Of a stretch of DNA of 64,000 nucleotides, positions 24,501 through 37,400 are shown in pieces. The number at the start of each line of letters is the position of its first letter. The stretch's first letter is position 1. Below the pieces are notes generated by a model that was given only the letters and a program-made list of their open reading frames with translations, did not search any database and was not told where the DNA came from. Both the position numbers and the translations under genes were made by a program. This stretch comes from Labyrinthula sp. Ha (taxonomy: Eukaryota; Sar; Bigyra; Labyrinthulida; Labyrinthulaceae): assembly GCA_015227615.1 (NCBI GenBank), contig JAALGZ010000053.1, forward strand, positions 124,001-188,000, given 5' to 3'.

Positions 24501-27500
24501 AATTACCTTACTCACTGATGAATGAGGTTTTAATTCTTGAAGGTTTCTTTTTTCTTGAATCTTAATCCTTGAACATGGAATATAAACCTTGAACCCAAAC
24601 CCTATTGTTTTTTTTTGAAAAAATAAATTTCTGAATCTTGATTCTGGCTGCTTGCTCGCTTTTGAAAAATCGGGTGGTTCATTTAATAAAAAGTTGATAC
24701 ATACATTTTCTATCCCTCCCTCGGGTTAACTATGTTTTTTTCAGCTGTTTCTGGTTCATAACTGTGTCTCGCGATATCTTTTGTGGTGCAATTGTCATTA
24801 TTTTTAGTTTTAAATCTCAAAATTGTTGGTGTGATTTTTTCCAAAGTTATTTTAGGTAATCAAAATTTTGGCCAGGGAGAGTTAGGAGTATTTGACCCGA
24901 GAGTCAAAAAATGATATTCGCAGTATAGAGATCCAGAAAATCCACGAATATGATCCACCTTTTCAACAATGAACGGTATTAAGGTAGCAAAAACTTTTGA
25001 AAGATGAGGAATGATGCAACCTATCTAACTTTCAAAATCCAGAAACTTCATATATCTAAATGTACTCTAGCCACGAGGACTTAGTTCAACCTTGCCGAGA
25101 ACAACCATGCAAATCAAATATATGATATTTCAATAAACTCCTGGGGTTAACAATGTAAAAAACAATTTAACATAGCAAAATGTTAATGCTGTATTAGTCA
25201 GTAGAAATATTCTAGAACTAGACCTTAAGGTGTAATATTTTACGGCTACAATTGATACCAATCAACTATTCCTTGAGAGAAAACATATATAAAAATATTT
25301 ACTTAGCTCTTCTTAAGCTATATTGGGGGTATTTTAAGTAACATTCTCGCATATGAACAAACTAACATTAGTATATCCACATCTCTTTTGGTTGTATTTA
25401 CCCCTGGTTCAAAGGTGTAAGTTTTCTATTATCATGGGTTTAGAAAATATGGAAAACTTAAAGACTGATTAGTGCTTATAATAGATGAATGCTTCTGACA
25501 AAGTAGAGCTGAGACAATGGTCGATGAACTATAGCGTTTACTCTTTCTATAAATAGTCATGGTAACTGATTTTGATATAGTATCTTTAAAATTCAGTTTT
25601 TACACTAAAATTATATCTAAATTCAAATGAGCTATCAACAATAGTGTGCAAGATTCATCTATTAGCAGTAAGTTTCTCATCTTATTCTTACTTGCATTAC
25701 AGTGAATCCAGAAAGGAAAATATATTCCTGTTACTAGTTTAGTTAATTTTAATATAAAAAAAGATCTCAGATACCTTCACGTATATTATTCAAATCATAC
25801 TAGATATATTCTAAGTGTCTTTAATATTTAAATCTCGCATTTGAACCACGTATTAAATTATTACATATCTTAGAAGAATATTCATGCCAACTAAGATACA
25901 CCGCGGAATTACTCATATAAAGTACGGTCGATTAATTAAAGCATACCTATAGTTTACCACAGTAGTTACACACCCCGTGGCTAAGCCAAGAATATTTTAC
26001 TATGTGACAGAAACTTCAACTATAAAGTACAAGCATGGATAGTCATGTGGTGATATTTTATAGAACATTATTGAAATCTCTAATTTGCCCAGCTAAATAT
26101 TTTTATCTATAATTTTCAATGAATACTTAAATAATCTTTATCAACTATAACTTATATGTAGTTGCCAGTCACCTTAATAGCGAAACCTATCCATTGAATT
26201 CATTTCAGCCGAAATACAGGTCACACAGGTAAAATATCACTTTCTTTCAATTAAATCGTATTGTTTTTAGGAAATATGTATGGTTGCCATTGCTGTTTTT
26301 GATAACTTTTCCTCCGTGATGAATTATTTGCTCAAAACATTCATTTCAGTAATATAACAATGTTCAACATGAATTATTGCTAATAAAGCTCTTCCTTTTG
26401 CAACAATGAAAATTTTGCCCTATAGTTGTTAATAGTCTTAGCGGTTAGTTGCACTTAGAATAATTCAGAAAACCCACAGTCAAAATTGGAGTTGAACTGA
26501 TGAAAGGTATAATGGGAGCCATTATGTATTCCAATAAGAGGAAAATGTCATGGTTTCTTCCTAAACAAAATGTAGTAACAGAGCCAAAATTAAATTTATC
26601 TGGTCATTGGCCAGTTCTTTGATATTCTTGTGAGTGGACCCAAGGGGTATTTGATGACATCTCATAGCTCAAGATGTGCTTCTTGAGTATTCTGAAACCT
26701 GAATATCCTTAACTATCCATTGATTCAATCAATGGCAATATGTACTTATATCTATACTTGATTAATTGCCAAACCAATCATTTGGATGATGTTTGGTGGG
26801 CTTTGTGAATTTATATATTCAAGCCTATATTCACACGCATGTACTTAGGCAAGGCATTTGCGTTTTATTCCTAGAAACGGTATTCTACATGAAGATAAAT
26901 TATCTTGGGCAAATTTGTGTAGAACCTTTTCTTCAGATACATTTAGATCTATGAAGTCGAGGATAAAGGTTTCAAATTTTACTTAGATCCATTACGTTCA
27001 CATATCCAAGGAGATTTTACGCCACTTGGGCGTGGGTAGGTGCTGACTTTCTGTACTAAATTTCAGGATTTGTGGTCTCTCCGCTTTCAAAATAATTATT
27101 ACAACCTAAATCATTGATAGAGATCTTACGTTCTATTGTCACAATATACAAATTAAAGAATGTTGCAAGCGACTATAAAACCAAAGTAATACCAAAAATA
27201 GTGTAGAAAAGGCTTTTCTGTAAAAAATGAACTATTAAGATGATATTTTACTCTTGATGTACCAAAAACTCTCAAGAATAGCACTAACTGTACATGTTTG
27301 AGGTTACATGTTTCTTAAGGATACATTACAACTTGCTGCAGAATTTAAGACCACTATTTAAAATCTATATGGGTAATTGTTTAGTAAAAGTTCAAAGAAA
27401 TCATATTTTCATTTAGTGATTTTATTGAATCAACCCTAAAAGTTATTGAAAATTATTCCGCTATTGTCGAGGCAATCCGAACTCAAAAATTTAGCATGAA

Positions 27501-28488
27501 ATTCAGAGATATTGAGAAACTTATTTATTCTCCCATAAACCAAATAGAAAAGACTGTCTTTTTGTCAGAATAGAAAGCAATCATGGATATGAGCTTGCTA
27601 AGTTTAAACTAATAACTATAAGAATTGATAAAAAAATGTTGCATAGTACCAAAGAGCATCAATACGTTTAGGCCTGAAAGTCGCCTATTTCTAACAAGAA
27701 ATTTATATATGTAGTTATATCGGTGAAAGCTATGAACAGGAACTCTACTGGACTTTATAAGGGTAAAGATACTTCAACCATCAAGTAATGATAACAAAAT
27801 TTCTTTAAAGCCTCCCGGACAAATTTTGTGTATACCAAAATACGCTGGATATCAGTTTACCTTTTAAAGATGCAAATCTAACACTCTTGCCCAACACAAA
27901 AATTAAATAAAACTTAGTTAATCTATCTTAAAACTAAGATAGATAATAAAAGTTAGCTGCAGCTACAACGTAAGTTTTTTAGAAACCTTCACATTACTAT
28001 ACATTTGAATATCTCAGCGAAAGAAATTCAGTGTTATAATCGCACAAGTTAACAGATACAGATGAGAATTTAGTGCTAAATCATACAAAAAAAAAGCAGA
28101 TAGATATCGAATTAAGTAGGAATATGACTCATTTAAGGACAGAAATATCTATTCATATAAAGTTTTTGATAGAGTACAGCAACATTTCTTGACCAATCGA
28201 ACCAGAGCAGCCTATATTCGTATCATCAGGCTCCAGCAAGAGAAAAAACTGTAAGTCAGGAACGTAAACATAACGTTAGTAGTATAAAATATCTAGTATG
28301 CAAACTGAAAATCTTCCAACAATCAGTCAATAATTACAAAGTGCTCCCAAACCTGAAAGTACAACTAACTAAGGCTCAAATATAACATTGTCGTATCCCA
28401 ATTTTTGAACCCACTCCTCAAAAAAACATAGAGATACATCCTTGTCAGTGGATGAATTAATGATAGCCATGGCATGACTTAAAAATAA
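24501..28488. other. AT-rich stretch, no gene seen
   Basis: No convincing frame or RNA gene. A perfect 19-nt palindrome (CCATTGATT-C-AATCAATGG) lies at 26717-26735. The last few hundred bases may be the decayed 5' part of the LINE that follows. Confidence 0.5.
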
Positions 28489-29905
28489 GTGTCCACCAAG
28501 TGCAGAAAACATCCAAAACTTGATTCCAAGAACTCCAGGATAGGTACAAGATGTTATACGCAGATGGATATAGATATTTTAAGAACTGAAAGCATCACTA
28601 AGAACCTCAAATTTCTCTGCAATGTCCAGATCAGAAATGTATATGAAAACAAACTAAATGTAGATAGTCCAGGGTACTATAGATCCATTGTGTTCTTAAA
28701 CACAACGTTGAAACCTCTTACAAGAATTAAATAATGCTAAACCTCATATTCTGAAAAGAACTTTTCCATACCAAGCTTATTTTTGATCTAATCACAGCAC
28801 AATAAAGACAAAGATCGTACACAACGTCGTCAAATATTGCCTCTACAAGAATCAGAAACTTGAGATTGTATTTGTCGGTTTTGAGAAACTCTTCGCCCAA
28901 TGAATTACAGATTCTTCCAAGTCGTTTCAAAAGAGTATCATGTTCGATTTAAACTTGAAAAAATTATCAGAAGTCCAAATGAATCGATGGAAGTAAGAAA
29001 CACAAATGTAATGAGCTTCAAGGTTCAGCGAGCTCATGATGTTCTAGAAGAAAATGGGTTACCTACAGCAATCTTTACAGTTACTTTAAACTTAATTGCA
29101 AAGCCAATAAGGCGTAGTACCTTTGGTGACAGTATCTGTGACAGATATTATTTTTAACTAGATCTTTACCAACCCCTTGGTTACAGTTTATGAAATCGGA
29201 AAATCTTTCTTCAACTTAGTGTACCAAATACAAGCTCTAGATTGTATTAGAGTCTTGGGGGGCAACACCCCTAAAATCAATATCTTGATAAAACAAGAAG
29301 GCTAGAATATAGGCGAAGATGTACCTGACTAGGACATAAATATTGTATTCACAAAATTCCACTGTGTGCATTGGGGTAGATTCTTTAAAACCAAAGGCAG
29401 ATGTGATGAACACTACAAAAGCAGGCTCTGCGACTACACGCATAATCACAGTCTTAAAGGCACCTTAGCCACTCGTCACAACGCGATGTTAGTAGAACAC
29501 AAATTTTAACCCGGTAGCAAGCCCCGTTATTGCAAATTTTGTAACCATTGAACCACTAGAAACATATCAATACCAGGGGGTAGACCTGAACTCAGGGGTT
29601 ATCGCCAGCAATAACGCCATCAAAAAACTAGAACTGTGCGGAGTCCAATTAAAGCGATATCGTGACATCCTCTCATCAACAAAAATCTTGAAAAATACGA
29701 AAGAAAAAGTTACACGACCAGTTGCTCTATCACATGGGGTATATAGGTTGGTTAAGTGGCCCATAGACAAGAGAACTGATGAGGTGATATACTTAATCTC
29801 GGGAGGAATAAAGACGGTAACTCAGAAGACTCACCTGAAGGAAGCAATGATCTGATATGGCAACCTGAATGGTCACAGAAGCATCCAGGAGTGCAAAAGA
29901 AAAGA
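28489..29905 (+). mobile_element. Decayed non-LTR retrotransposon (LINE), reverse-transcriptase region
   Basis: Three consecutive segments on the plus strand, in changing frames, match successive parts of a LINE reverse transcriptase in the right order. First, 28489-28731 ends GYYRSIVFLNTTLKPLTRI, like the family motif YRPI-x-LLN-x-x-K-x-LT. Second, 28900-29157 has FKVQR...GLPTAIFTVTLNLIAKPIRR, like RT motif B with a degraded RQGD. Third, the frame open at 29496-29852 (119 codons, no ATG) has YQYQGVDLNS, then LSSTKILKNTKEKV, then RPVALSHGVYRLVKWP, like the YLG...LSRNTKLKIYKTLIRPVxxYGxExW thumb region of jockey/CR1-type elements. The YADD motif was not found. It is clearly dead through frameshifts, stops and substitutions. 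Element ends and target duplications were not found; it may extend upstream toward 28.2 kb and beyond 30 kb. Confidence 0.7.
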
Positions 29906-31285
29906 TTTTTGAAAATGTTTTGTACGATGAAAAAAAAATCCATCTTAAACTCTTGGCGTGGAGCCAGGGGTAGTACAGAACACCAGTGTCCATACTAGTA
30001 GGTTAGCAGAAGCGTAAGGTAAGAAGTGTCCGAAAATAACGGTTATGTAATATAAGACATGGTTTTGAAATACAGATTTAAGCGTTAATTGATATATCGA
30101 AAAGAATCTAAGCTTGTGTGAAAGAAGGCCACTCTCAAAAATATCCGACAATGCTCCAACCAGTAGACCAAAAACAGAACCTTCCTGGATGCAATAACTG
30201 GAACTAGATGTTAAGTCCCTTGCAATCGATGAACCTGCTCCATACTCTTGAGCAGTAGACCCAGATCCAAAAAACTACCTAAAACAAAAAAACTAGGAGG
30301 CAGCTATAAAAAAAGTGTACAACACTATCCACAATGCACTCTCTCGAACCTAGAAAACATGCATAAGGTAAAGAGCCTCTAATGTTTATGGCCTTGAACA
30401 CATCAGAAAAGTCTCTTCGGAGAAAATTGCAGAGTCTTGTACACCTGCGAAATGATAAATCAAAGAAAAAAAGGTTCAGGAGTCAACAAAATTGAACCTG
30501 AAGCTATAGAACTCTCATCCCAGAAACAGCAAGCATCGCAACTAAAAACCTGTATTTAACCTTTAGAAACACAAAGGATGCGACTGGAGCTGCATAGGCA
30601 CAGCCAAGACAACAAACCTGGTCTCGCAATTGACGATCGTCAATACCATGGCAAAACGCCACTTTACTAACTTTTTGTGTCTAAATACCGACAAAACTGG
30701 GTACATATCATAACTGGAATCCACGTGGGTAATATCCACAGCATCTGTACCTTAAAAAGGCCAAAGGCCGTTCATCTAGGCATATGTGATGGTGGTTATC
30801 CTTTTTTCCATGCTTGAGGGTTCTCAATTACATAAAAGATTAAATATATTCCCTGTTTTGCGTAATTTCAGAAATATGAGCTTTTGCCTTAGTCCTAAAA
30901 AGTAGTAAAGGAACAAGAAAGCAGTACAACTAAAATTAAAGCAGCTCATATAAGGAAAAAAGTTTTAATAGAGTACCGGAAGAAAAGCGCAGAAGAAACA
31001 CGCAAACATAACGAAAGTGTACTATTCGGCTCTATAGAGTTCTTGCCAAAATAAATAACCGTAGTGGGCATAGCTGAGCATGAGGATTAGAACTGCCTCG
31101 TAATTAACTTCCTATTTGGTATTAAGTAGCTTTTCAGATCAAGTACAAGTCGAGTCAAGGTTTATAAAGTACCTGTCACTTAACGATACCAGAAGTTATT
31201 GCTAAAAACAACTCACAAAATAAATAAGAATTGCATATAACTACATTGAAGAATTGATTTAAAGTTAAAGCGAGATAACGAGAAA
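29906..31285. other. No gene recognised, possibly more LINE debris
   Basis: Somewhat less AT-rich than the flanking deserts, with short coding-looking pieces on the plus strand, but no motif was recognised. It ends at the stop of the proteasome gene. Confidence 0.4.
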
Positions 31286-32065
31286 CTAATCTCGTTTCAG
31301 GTCAAATGTTACTTTTTCAACTCCTTTCTTTGTTATTTTGTGAATGTCTACGCGGTCACCACACATAATATTTCTTTCTCCTACGGATATAAAAACTCTT
31401 TTCATAATCTCAACAGCCTCATCCAACTTAATATCCAAGACTTTCTTCTTTAACCCTCGGTCATCTTCATACACACCGCTTGTAACCCCAACTGTTCCCA
31501 GAAGTCCATCTAGCACTGGCATTACCAAACTAGCTGTATCTCCATTGCACGTATAAGGATCAACAGCGCGAACAAAAGATCCAACTACATCATAATTTGT
31601 CACGTACCCCATTCCCTCCTCATCTAAACCGCACACAACAGGCACGCAGTAGTATGGAAAAAATCTTTTCTGGTACAACGTATTCGAGACAAGCTGCGCA
31701 GCAGCTGGAGTGGACATATCTTGTTCATGATCAAACTTATACATTGTGGCTTTGTAATTCAAGACATTGTACAAAGAAACTACATCGGCATGACAGCCAC
31801 CGCACCCAATTAGAGTAGTAGGAGAGAGCTGCATAACCCTGTCTATGTCTCGAGATTTAATGCTATATCCAGTCGCTAGCCTAGTATCCGCTGCAAGTAC
31901 ACAATAATCCTTTCCAGCGATTGCCACAATTGTCCTGCAAATTAATAGGGAAGAGAAAAACTACCCGCCGTTCCAATCGTAAGGTGAGAAATCATGTTTT
32001 GTTATTGGTGTCTCATATGGTGTATGCGGATGCAAGGTTGTTGGTCCTTGATTTGGGAGTTTCAT
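31286..32065 (-). CDS. 20S proteasome subunit beta6 (PSMB1 type)
   Basis: Two exons, 32065-31965 and 31934-31286, with a 30-nt intron (31964-31935, ends TTTGCAG); product 249 aa. The splice gives DWNGGTIVAIAGKDYCV, the family's N-terminal strand. Diagnostic for beta6 are RFFPYY followed by GLDEEGMGYVTNYDVVGSF, plus FISVGERN and GDRVDI near the end. The Thr of GGT aligns with the mature N terminus of active beta subunits, but beta6 is non-catalytic in other eukaryotes and serves as a structural ring subunit. The propeptide-like leader of about 34 residues is normal. It is divergent from the gene at 32795, with about 730 bp between them. Confidence 0.95.
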
Positions 32066-32794
32066 TGGCCCATCTGTTGTTCTTATGAATGCCATTTCCT
32101 TCTATATCTTCACACTTGTTTATGAACTTTTGTCTTGTTCTCTGGGTGATTTCAAAATGGTATTGTTTTGGGCAAATTGTCGTTCTGCATCATTTGAAGT
32201 TAGAATTTAAAATGAAGATAAAGTTACCGAGGAGCGAAGCGTTCTCCATATTGTGGTTATGCACTTCAAATTCTGTTTGATATTAAGGAATAATGCTTTA
32301 TGGACTCCTGAGATTCAATTGAATATATTTAGGAAGAGTGTATCCTCGAGGTTTTGACAAAATCCCGTTTCTGAATTAAGGAACTGGAGAGCCTTTCTCT
32401 TCCAAATGGCTTTGCCCTTACTTTTGAGTTTTAAATTTAAAAAATGATATAATCTAGGGTCAAATGAAACTAATTTGGGAATCAATTTCTAGCAAAAAAT
32501 TTTTTTGTTTCAGAAACTTCATCTTGTCTGGCAACCTTCATAATTGCTCAGATGAAGTTACTTCTCAAACCCAGCACAAATTTGAAAAAACACAAAATAA
32601 TCGTTTTTCTCATGGCTTGAGATAGTTTATCTACTTTCTTATCTATAACAATTTCATACTTTGTTTATATTCAATGTGAACCAGGTAAGTTGGAGGTAGT
32701 GCAACTAAAAAGTACATACGCCAACGTTGTTCATTTAGTTTGATTTTGGTATCTTTCGTTTTCAACATGTTTCTTGACGGTTAATTAAAAATAA
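32066..32794. other. Intergenic region between divergent genes
   Basis: A 63-codon ATG frame (32089-32280) and a coding-looking segment near 32515-32635 (SDEVTSQTQHKFEKTQNNR in one frame) occur, but neither has a clear start-to-stop gene model. The latter could be a missed 5' exon of the EF-hand-like gene or a small gene with tiny introns. Confidence 0.35.
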
Positions 32795-33442
32795 ATGTGT
32801 GAAAAATTTTTAAAGAAAGAAACTGTAGACCAATGGAAAAGAATTTTTTCAACCTTTGAGCTGGATCACAAAGGAGAGATTCCATTTGAAAAAGTCGCAG
32901 TTGTTAGAAGCAAAATTTTCTCATCAACAAACCTTACAAAAGTAGATGAAGAAGAGTTTCTGCATACTCTTAGAACAAACAAGAAATGGAAGAAAAAAGA
33001 GAAGATCAACTTCAAAACGTTCTGTGCCATGACTGCCAGGTATATTCCAGATACTTTACTATTGAGAACTTATACTTCCCATGATTTCTACAGGAGAAAC
33101 AGTCTCTTACCTGTAGATATTCGAAAGTGTTTTGAAGATCTTGGCTTCAGAGTGGAAGATCCATGCTTGCGACAGATATATCTTAAATTGTTTGGTGATG
33201 AATTTGCTGAAGTTAGTAAGAAGGAATTTCTTCTTGTATATGAGCGATTATCAAAAACAAAAACAAAAAATCAAAATTTTATAGAAAATGTTCCTAAAGA
33301 TAAATTGAGAAAGAAAATCCAGACTTATAGTTTAGATGAAGTAGCAGGTGTGAATCCATTTGATGAAGATGTTCCTGAAGAACCAAAAGGCAAACATTTT
33401 TCATGTTTTTCTTGGAAAATTTCCATCACTCCTAGAAACTAG
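32795..33442 (+). CDS. EF-hand-like (calmodulin-fold) protein, degenerate loops
   Basis: Intronless 215-aa frame from ATG 32795. The first helix-loop-helix (WKRIFSTFELDHKGEIPFEK) has the spacing of an EF-hand with only some calcium ligands (D, E and a central G). A second weak hand may lie in HTLRTNKKWKKKEKINFKTF, and a third in FEDLGFRVEDP through KEFLLVYERL. The four-helix-pair layout resembles calmodulin or centrin, but the ligand positions are mostly lost, so calcium binding is doubtful. The C-terminal 35 residues are acidic (DEDVPEEPKG), then Cys-containing. The stop lies only 11 nt from the stop of the convergent SNARE gene. The precise partner or function is unknown. Confidence 0.7.
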   Translation: MCEKFLKKETVDQWKRIFSTFELDHKGEIPFEKVAVVRSKIFSSTNLTKVDEEEFLHTLRTNKKWKKKEKINFKTFCAMTARYIPDTLLLRTYTSHDFYRRNSLLPVDIRKCFEDLGFRVEDPCLRQIYLKLFGDEFAEVSKKEFLLVYERLSKTKTKNQNFIENVPKDKLRKKIQTYSLDEVAGVNPFDEDVPEEPKGKHFSCFSWKISITPRN

Positions 33443-33453
33443 GTTAAGAATGT

Positions 33454-34422
33454 TTAATGATACATTAGAACAAAAAGAGCAGCTATAAGAAATACAACAA
33501 TAAGAAATTTGATAATAAATTGTCTTTCACCTGATAAGACATTGTAATACTTCAACAGTTCAAGTTGTCCACTTTCCACATTTTTATTGATTTCAGCGAC
33601 GTTATCATCGATTCTGGAAACTAATTCTTCCTGTTCAGCAACTAAAGAAGAAACTCTTGTTATGCTCTGACTAACTTCTGTAATCAGTTGCTCAACATAC
33701 CGTGCTTCCGCGACTCTTGATTGCCTCTTTCGTCTTTCAAGTTCCAAGTGCCTTTGCTTTTTATCGTTTTTGTCCTTTGTTTCTGAGTTTTCCGTTACTT
33801 CACTGGCTAAATTTTCATCAAGAAAAAGATCAGTTGCTAAAACATTTTTGTTTTTTCGTTGACGAAGTTTAGATCCAATCTTTGAAGAAAAACGATTTTG
33901 CGAAATAAAGTTGTTTGAGACGCCAAACTTCTTTTCTTTTGCTGACTGGCTTTCAATTATACTTTTAGAGCGTTTCTCTACTGATGCAGTAAAAACTTTT
34001 GAATGCTCTTTCCATAATTTTCTTAGTTGAGTGAATATAATTTGCTTGTGAGAATTTTGTTGTTTTGGATTAGCTCCAACAAGAGAAAACTTATTTTCTT
34101 GGGAACATAGCCTACCGACACTTTCAATAAGCTTTAAGTGCTCGGATACTTCTTTAAGCTTGTTCCGTATTTTCTCTGTTGATTTCTTTATGGAATGGGT
34201 AGAATCTTCATGAATCGACGTTTTCAGATTGGACGAGGACTGTTGAAATAAAGATATTTGCCTATCAACAGTTGAAATCTCTGCTTTGACAGCGGAAACA
34301 AGTTTAAAAAATTTCCGTTCGTTAGGTGAGATTTGAAGTGGTCTTTTCTTTTTTTGCTTTGATTGTAGTCCATTTTCTTGAAGTCTTGTTACAAGGTTTT
34401 TAAAATCGTCTATTTTCTGCAT
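33454..34422 (-). CDS. Qa-SNARE, syntaxin-5/Sed5-like
   Basis: Intronless; 322 aa from ATG 34422. The N-terminal half is helical (Habc type, including FTASVEKRSKSIIES, like the Sed5 Hc helix). A charged linker leads to a SNARE motif near residues 235-295 with LVAEQEELVSRIDDNV, where the Gln of EQ is the zero-layer residue of a Qa-SNARE. LELLKYYN follows, and the protein ends in one hydrophobic tail anchor (FIIKFLIVVFLIAALFVLMYH). The SRIDDNV and LKYYN pattern fits syntaxin 5 (ER-Golgi fusion) best; syntaxin 18 is a less likely alternative. The start is uncertain: the frame is open for 17 more codons upstream to TAA at 34473-34471, which is preceded by ATG TCA AAA. It is convergent with the EF-hand-like gene. 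Confidence 0.85.
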   Translation of the reverse strand: MQKIDDFKNLVTRLQENGLQSKQKKKRPLQISPNERKFFKLVSAVKAEISTVDRQISLFQQSSSNLKTSIHEDSTHSIKKSTEKIRNKLKEVSEHLKLIESVGRLCSQENKFSLVGANPKQQNSHKQIIFTQLRKLWKEHSKVFTASVEKRSKSIIESQSAKEKKFGVSNNFISQNRFSSKIGSKLRQRKNKNVLATDLFLDENLASEVTENSETKDKNDKKQRHLELERRKRQSRVAEARYVEQLITEVSQSITRVSSLVAEQEELVSRIDDNVAEINKNVESGQLELLKYYNVLSGERQFIIKFLIVVFLIAALFVLMYH

Positions 34423-34482
34423 AAATTGTTCTTGGGTTATATGGCCCACTTGCCATGTAGGGAATTCCGTTTATTTTGACAT

Positions 34483-37400
34483 AGATATATATTCAAAGGA
34501 AGAGTATTGTCGAGTTCGAACACAACCGCACTACTTGCTTCGAAATAAAGAAAGCTCCGGTACTTTAGAAAGCTTATTTGAATGCTATCCAATGTGTAAA
34601 GTGACACCAATCTGCCATTCCTGAGGTGGATTTTAGTTCACCATTAAGCCATGGAATTATGAGCGCTTGCTGAATGATATTTAGAGGAGTAAAAACTAAA
34701 AGCCATAAAAAATTACGGCAATTAGTATTAAGCGCATGCTATAGCTATATTATGTTTCCTATTGTGATGTTTGTCTAATTGTAAGAGTAAGAATACTCAA
34801 AACATGACATCAGTTGGATGGGCCGCCGGTGATAAAAGTTATCAATAATTACTTAATTCTTATTTTGAGTTTGATTATAACTCTCAAAAAAAAGTTTATA
34901 CGTATCTAAGAATTAGCAATTTTGATCTAAGTATAGGGATTGAGTTCCTAGTTGATTGGATTTGTTGAAGTTAAACTCATTCCCGATATAAATAAGCTGT
35001 CGGACCCCCTGAGGCCCGAAGAATACCCTAAGTATATTCATTTTTTGTTATTAATTTCTTAGATGACTGTTTCAAAAATAGCGATCATAAAATAGTTATT
35101 TATCTGTATTCTTCTAGCCATCTTGTTATTATTTATTCACCCCCGACATTTCCTTAACCAGTTTTAATTATTATTACTTAGAACAAAGTCTATTTCCGCA
35201 CCCAATATACGCAAAAATTAAAAATATACTACTTCAAACACGTTTGGCAAGAGTAAAATTAGTCAAATTACTATATATTATCTAATGTTGATATTTGAAA
35301 CTCGGAACCACCAGAGTCGTTAACTTTTTGTTATCTGATTAGTTTTTCTAATTTGCCCTAATTATAAACTTCCCCTTCGCTAGTATTTGCAAAACAGAAA
35401 CACGGCACTTTACAGTTGGCGCAGAAACTATTCTAGTTCTAAATTATTTTCTAAGTCTAACAAGAAATTGTAATGCATTCGTAAGTACATTTTATCATTC
35501 TTAGATTAGCCGATCCCGTCTACTTGCTCTCATTGCCTAGCGGTCTGGTGCCTACAAACTCAAGTTAGTTAGAACTATATATTGTTTTAATACAGTAACT
35601 TAATAATATTAGTAAATTCCTCCGAATTATCTAGCACTATATGTTCTGTCCTTTGTATTACCTTTTATTCCCTTACAAATAGTTTTTTCCGGATTTGTTA
35701 AAGTGTTTATTCTGGTATCCCCCCCCCAGCATTTCCAGGTTTCGAGTTGTAATGAATGCTAAGTAGAGTTGCTTCATTAAATACAAAAGGCTCGAAAAGT
35801 AAACGACACATTTACCACAGCACTGGGATTTTTGACCAAAAAATTGTTGGCGTGGCTATTTCCAAACACTATGCTAGCATTGCCAATAGTAGCCACACTT
35901 CAAGTAGCGGCCGATGAAGTTTCCTTTAGAACTACTAAACTCGACTATACATGTTTTTAGTTGTGGGCCTTGAGACTAATATTCTTGCTTTATCTGCAAA
36001 TTATATATTTGTTGAGTTTCGTTAACCCAGTATAAGTCAATAAATTACTTTGCGAAGTTCTAATAGTTACTAAGGTCTTGGTAGGTATTTACAGAATGAA
36101 ACTTTTCATAATACATTAGTTCACGCCACAATGCCCATGAAACCAAATTTGATATAGAGATAACAGCGAAATAAGGCTGTATCAGGTGTGCTAAAATTAG
36201 ATAAACACAAGTTCGCCTAACTCTTAAATTATTCATATTTAGCATCATACATGACTAAAGGTTATTCCGGAGCACTAGCAAATAACAGTAAAAGGTTTGA
36301 ATATTATTATTACCTTGTGACCACTAGTTTTGTCTTTTCTGGAAAGGTGTGACTTGAAGTTTTTTATTCTAGAGAACCAACCGGCTCTGTTCCATTGGTG
36401 GGTTATATGGGAGTAGTATATCTTCTCTCCATTATTTTTGATGGCACTCATTCGGGTTGGTTCATACCATCATCTCGTTGCTGATGTTTTAAGTGATCAA
36501 AGTTGACCGCTAATTAAATCGGAGGTTTGCATATGGAGCTGTTGAAAGGGTTGTATCAAACTCGTTTTTTGTAACATGTAACACAGAAAAAAATTGTCTG
36601 TGCACCATGTATAAAGGTGTATTCTCATTTGTAAGTACTTGATCGACTTGTTTTCAGTATTTATTTTGTAAGAATTAATATCTAGAAAACTCCTTTTACT
36701 GATTGCTGCTAATTATCTGACAATCAAAATATTTGAATAAACATTTGTTATGAATCAAAATCCAGAGTTTTTTTGTTAAAAATCTGAATTAAGCTGGGAA
36801 CCACTTAATCTGAATTAAATCTCGAAATTCCTTAATTTTAATCAGAATTTGAGTGAGAGCCACTTCAACTTGAATAGCTTTTATCCTTGTGCATGAGTAG
36901 CCCTATCGCTCTAGCTCGTTTTGACCTTAGAATTATGTTTGGTTGAGAGGATCAGACATCGGTGTTCTTTTTGAGTATACACTTAAAACTAGCCATGTTT
37001 GAGATTCTTGAGGGACGGATCATACTTATTCGTTCTGAAAGATGAGACCAGTTATAGTTAAGTTACATTGATGAGGGCACCCGGCATAGCGACTGCGTAG
37101 TTTAGTGGATAATGGTTGTTCGAACACCTCGGGAACTCGTATCCTTTAGGGCAATGAATTTCATTATGTGATTTGGATGCTTAGCAACACGAAAGGATTC
37201 TTAAATTTTTGATGATAGTAGAAAGCTGGATTTATTCAAAGAAGTTCCTTTCACTCTTGAAGTCTCTGATTTCCCGGCAAGTGTTTAAACATAAGTTTCT
37301 ATTGGTGACCGAGATTGGCAAGTTTATTTTCTATACTGCTCTATATACGGTTCGACAACGGTAGGAACAGTAATCAATGGTAAGAAACCCATTTTAATAA

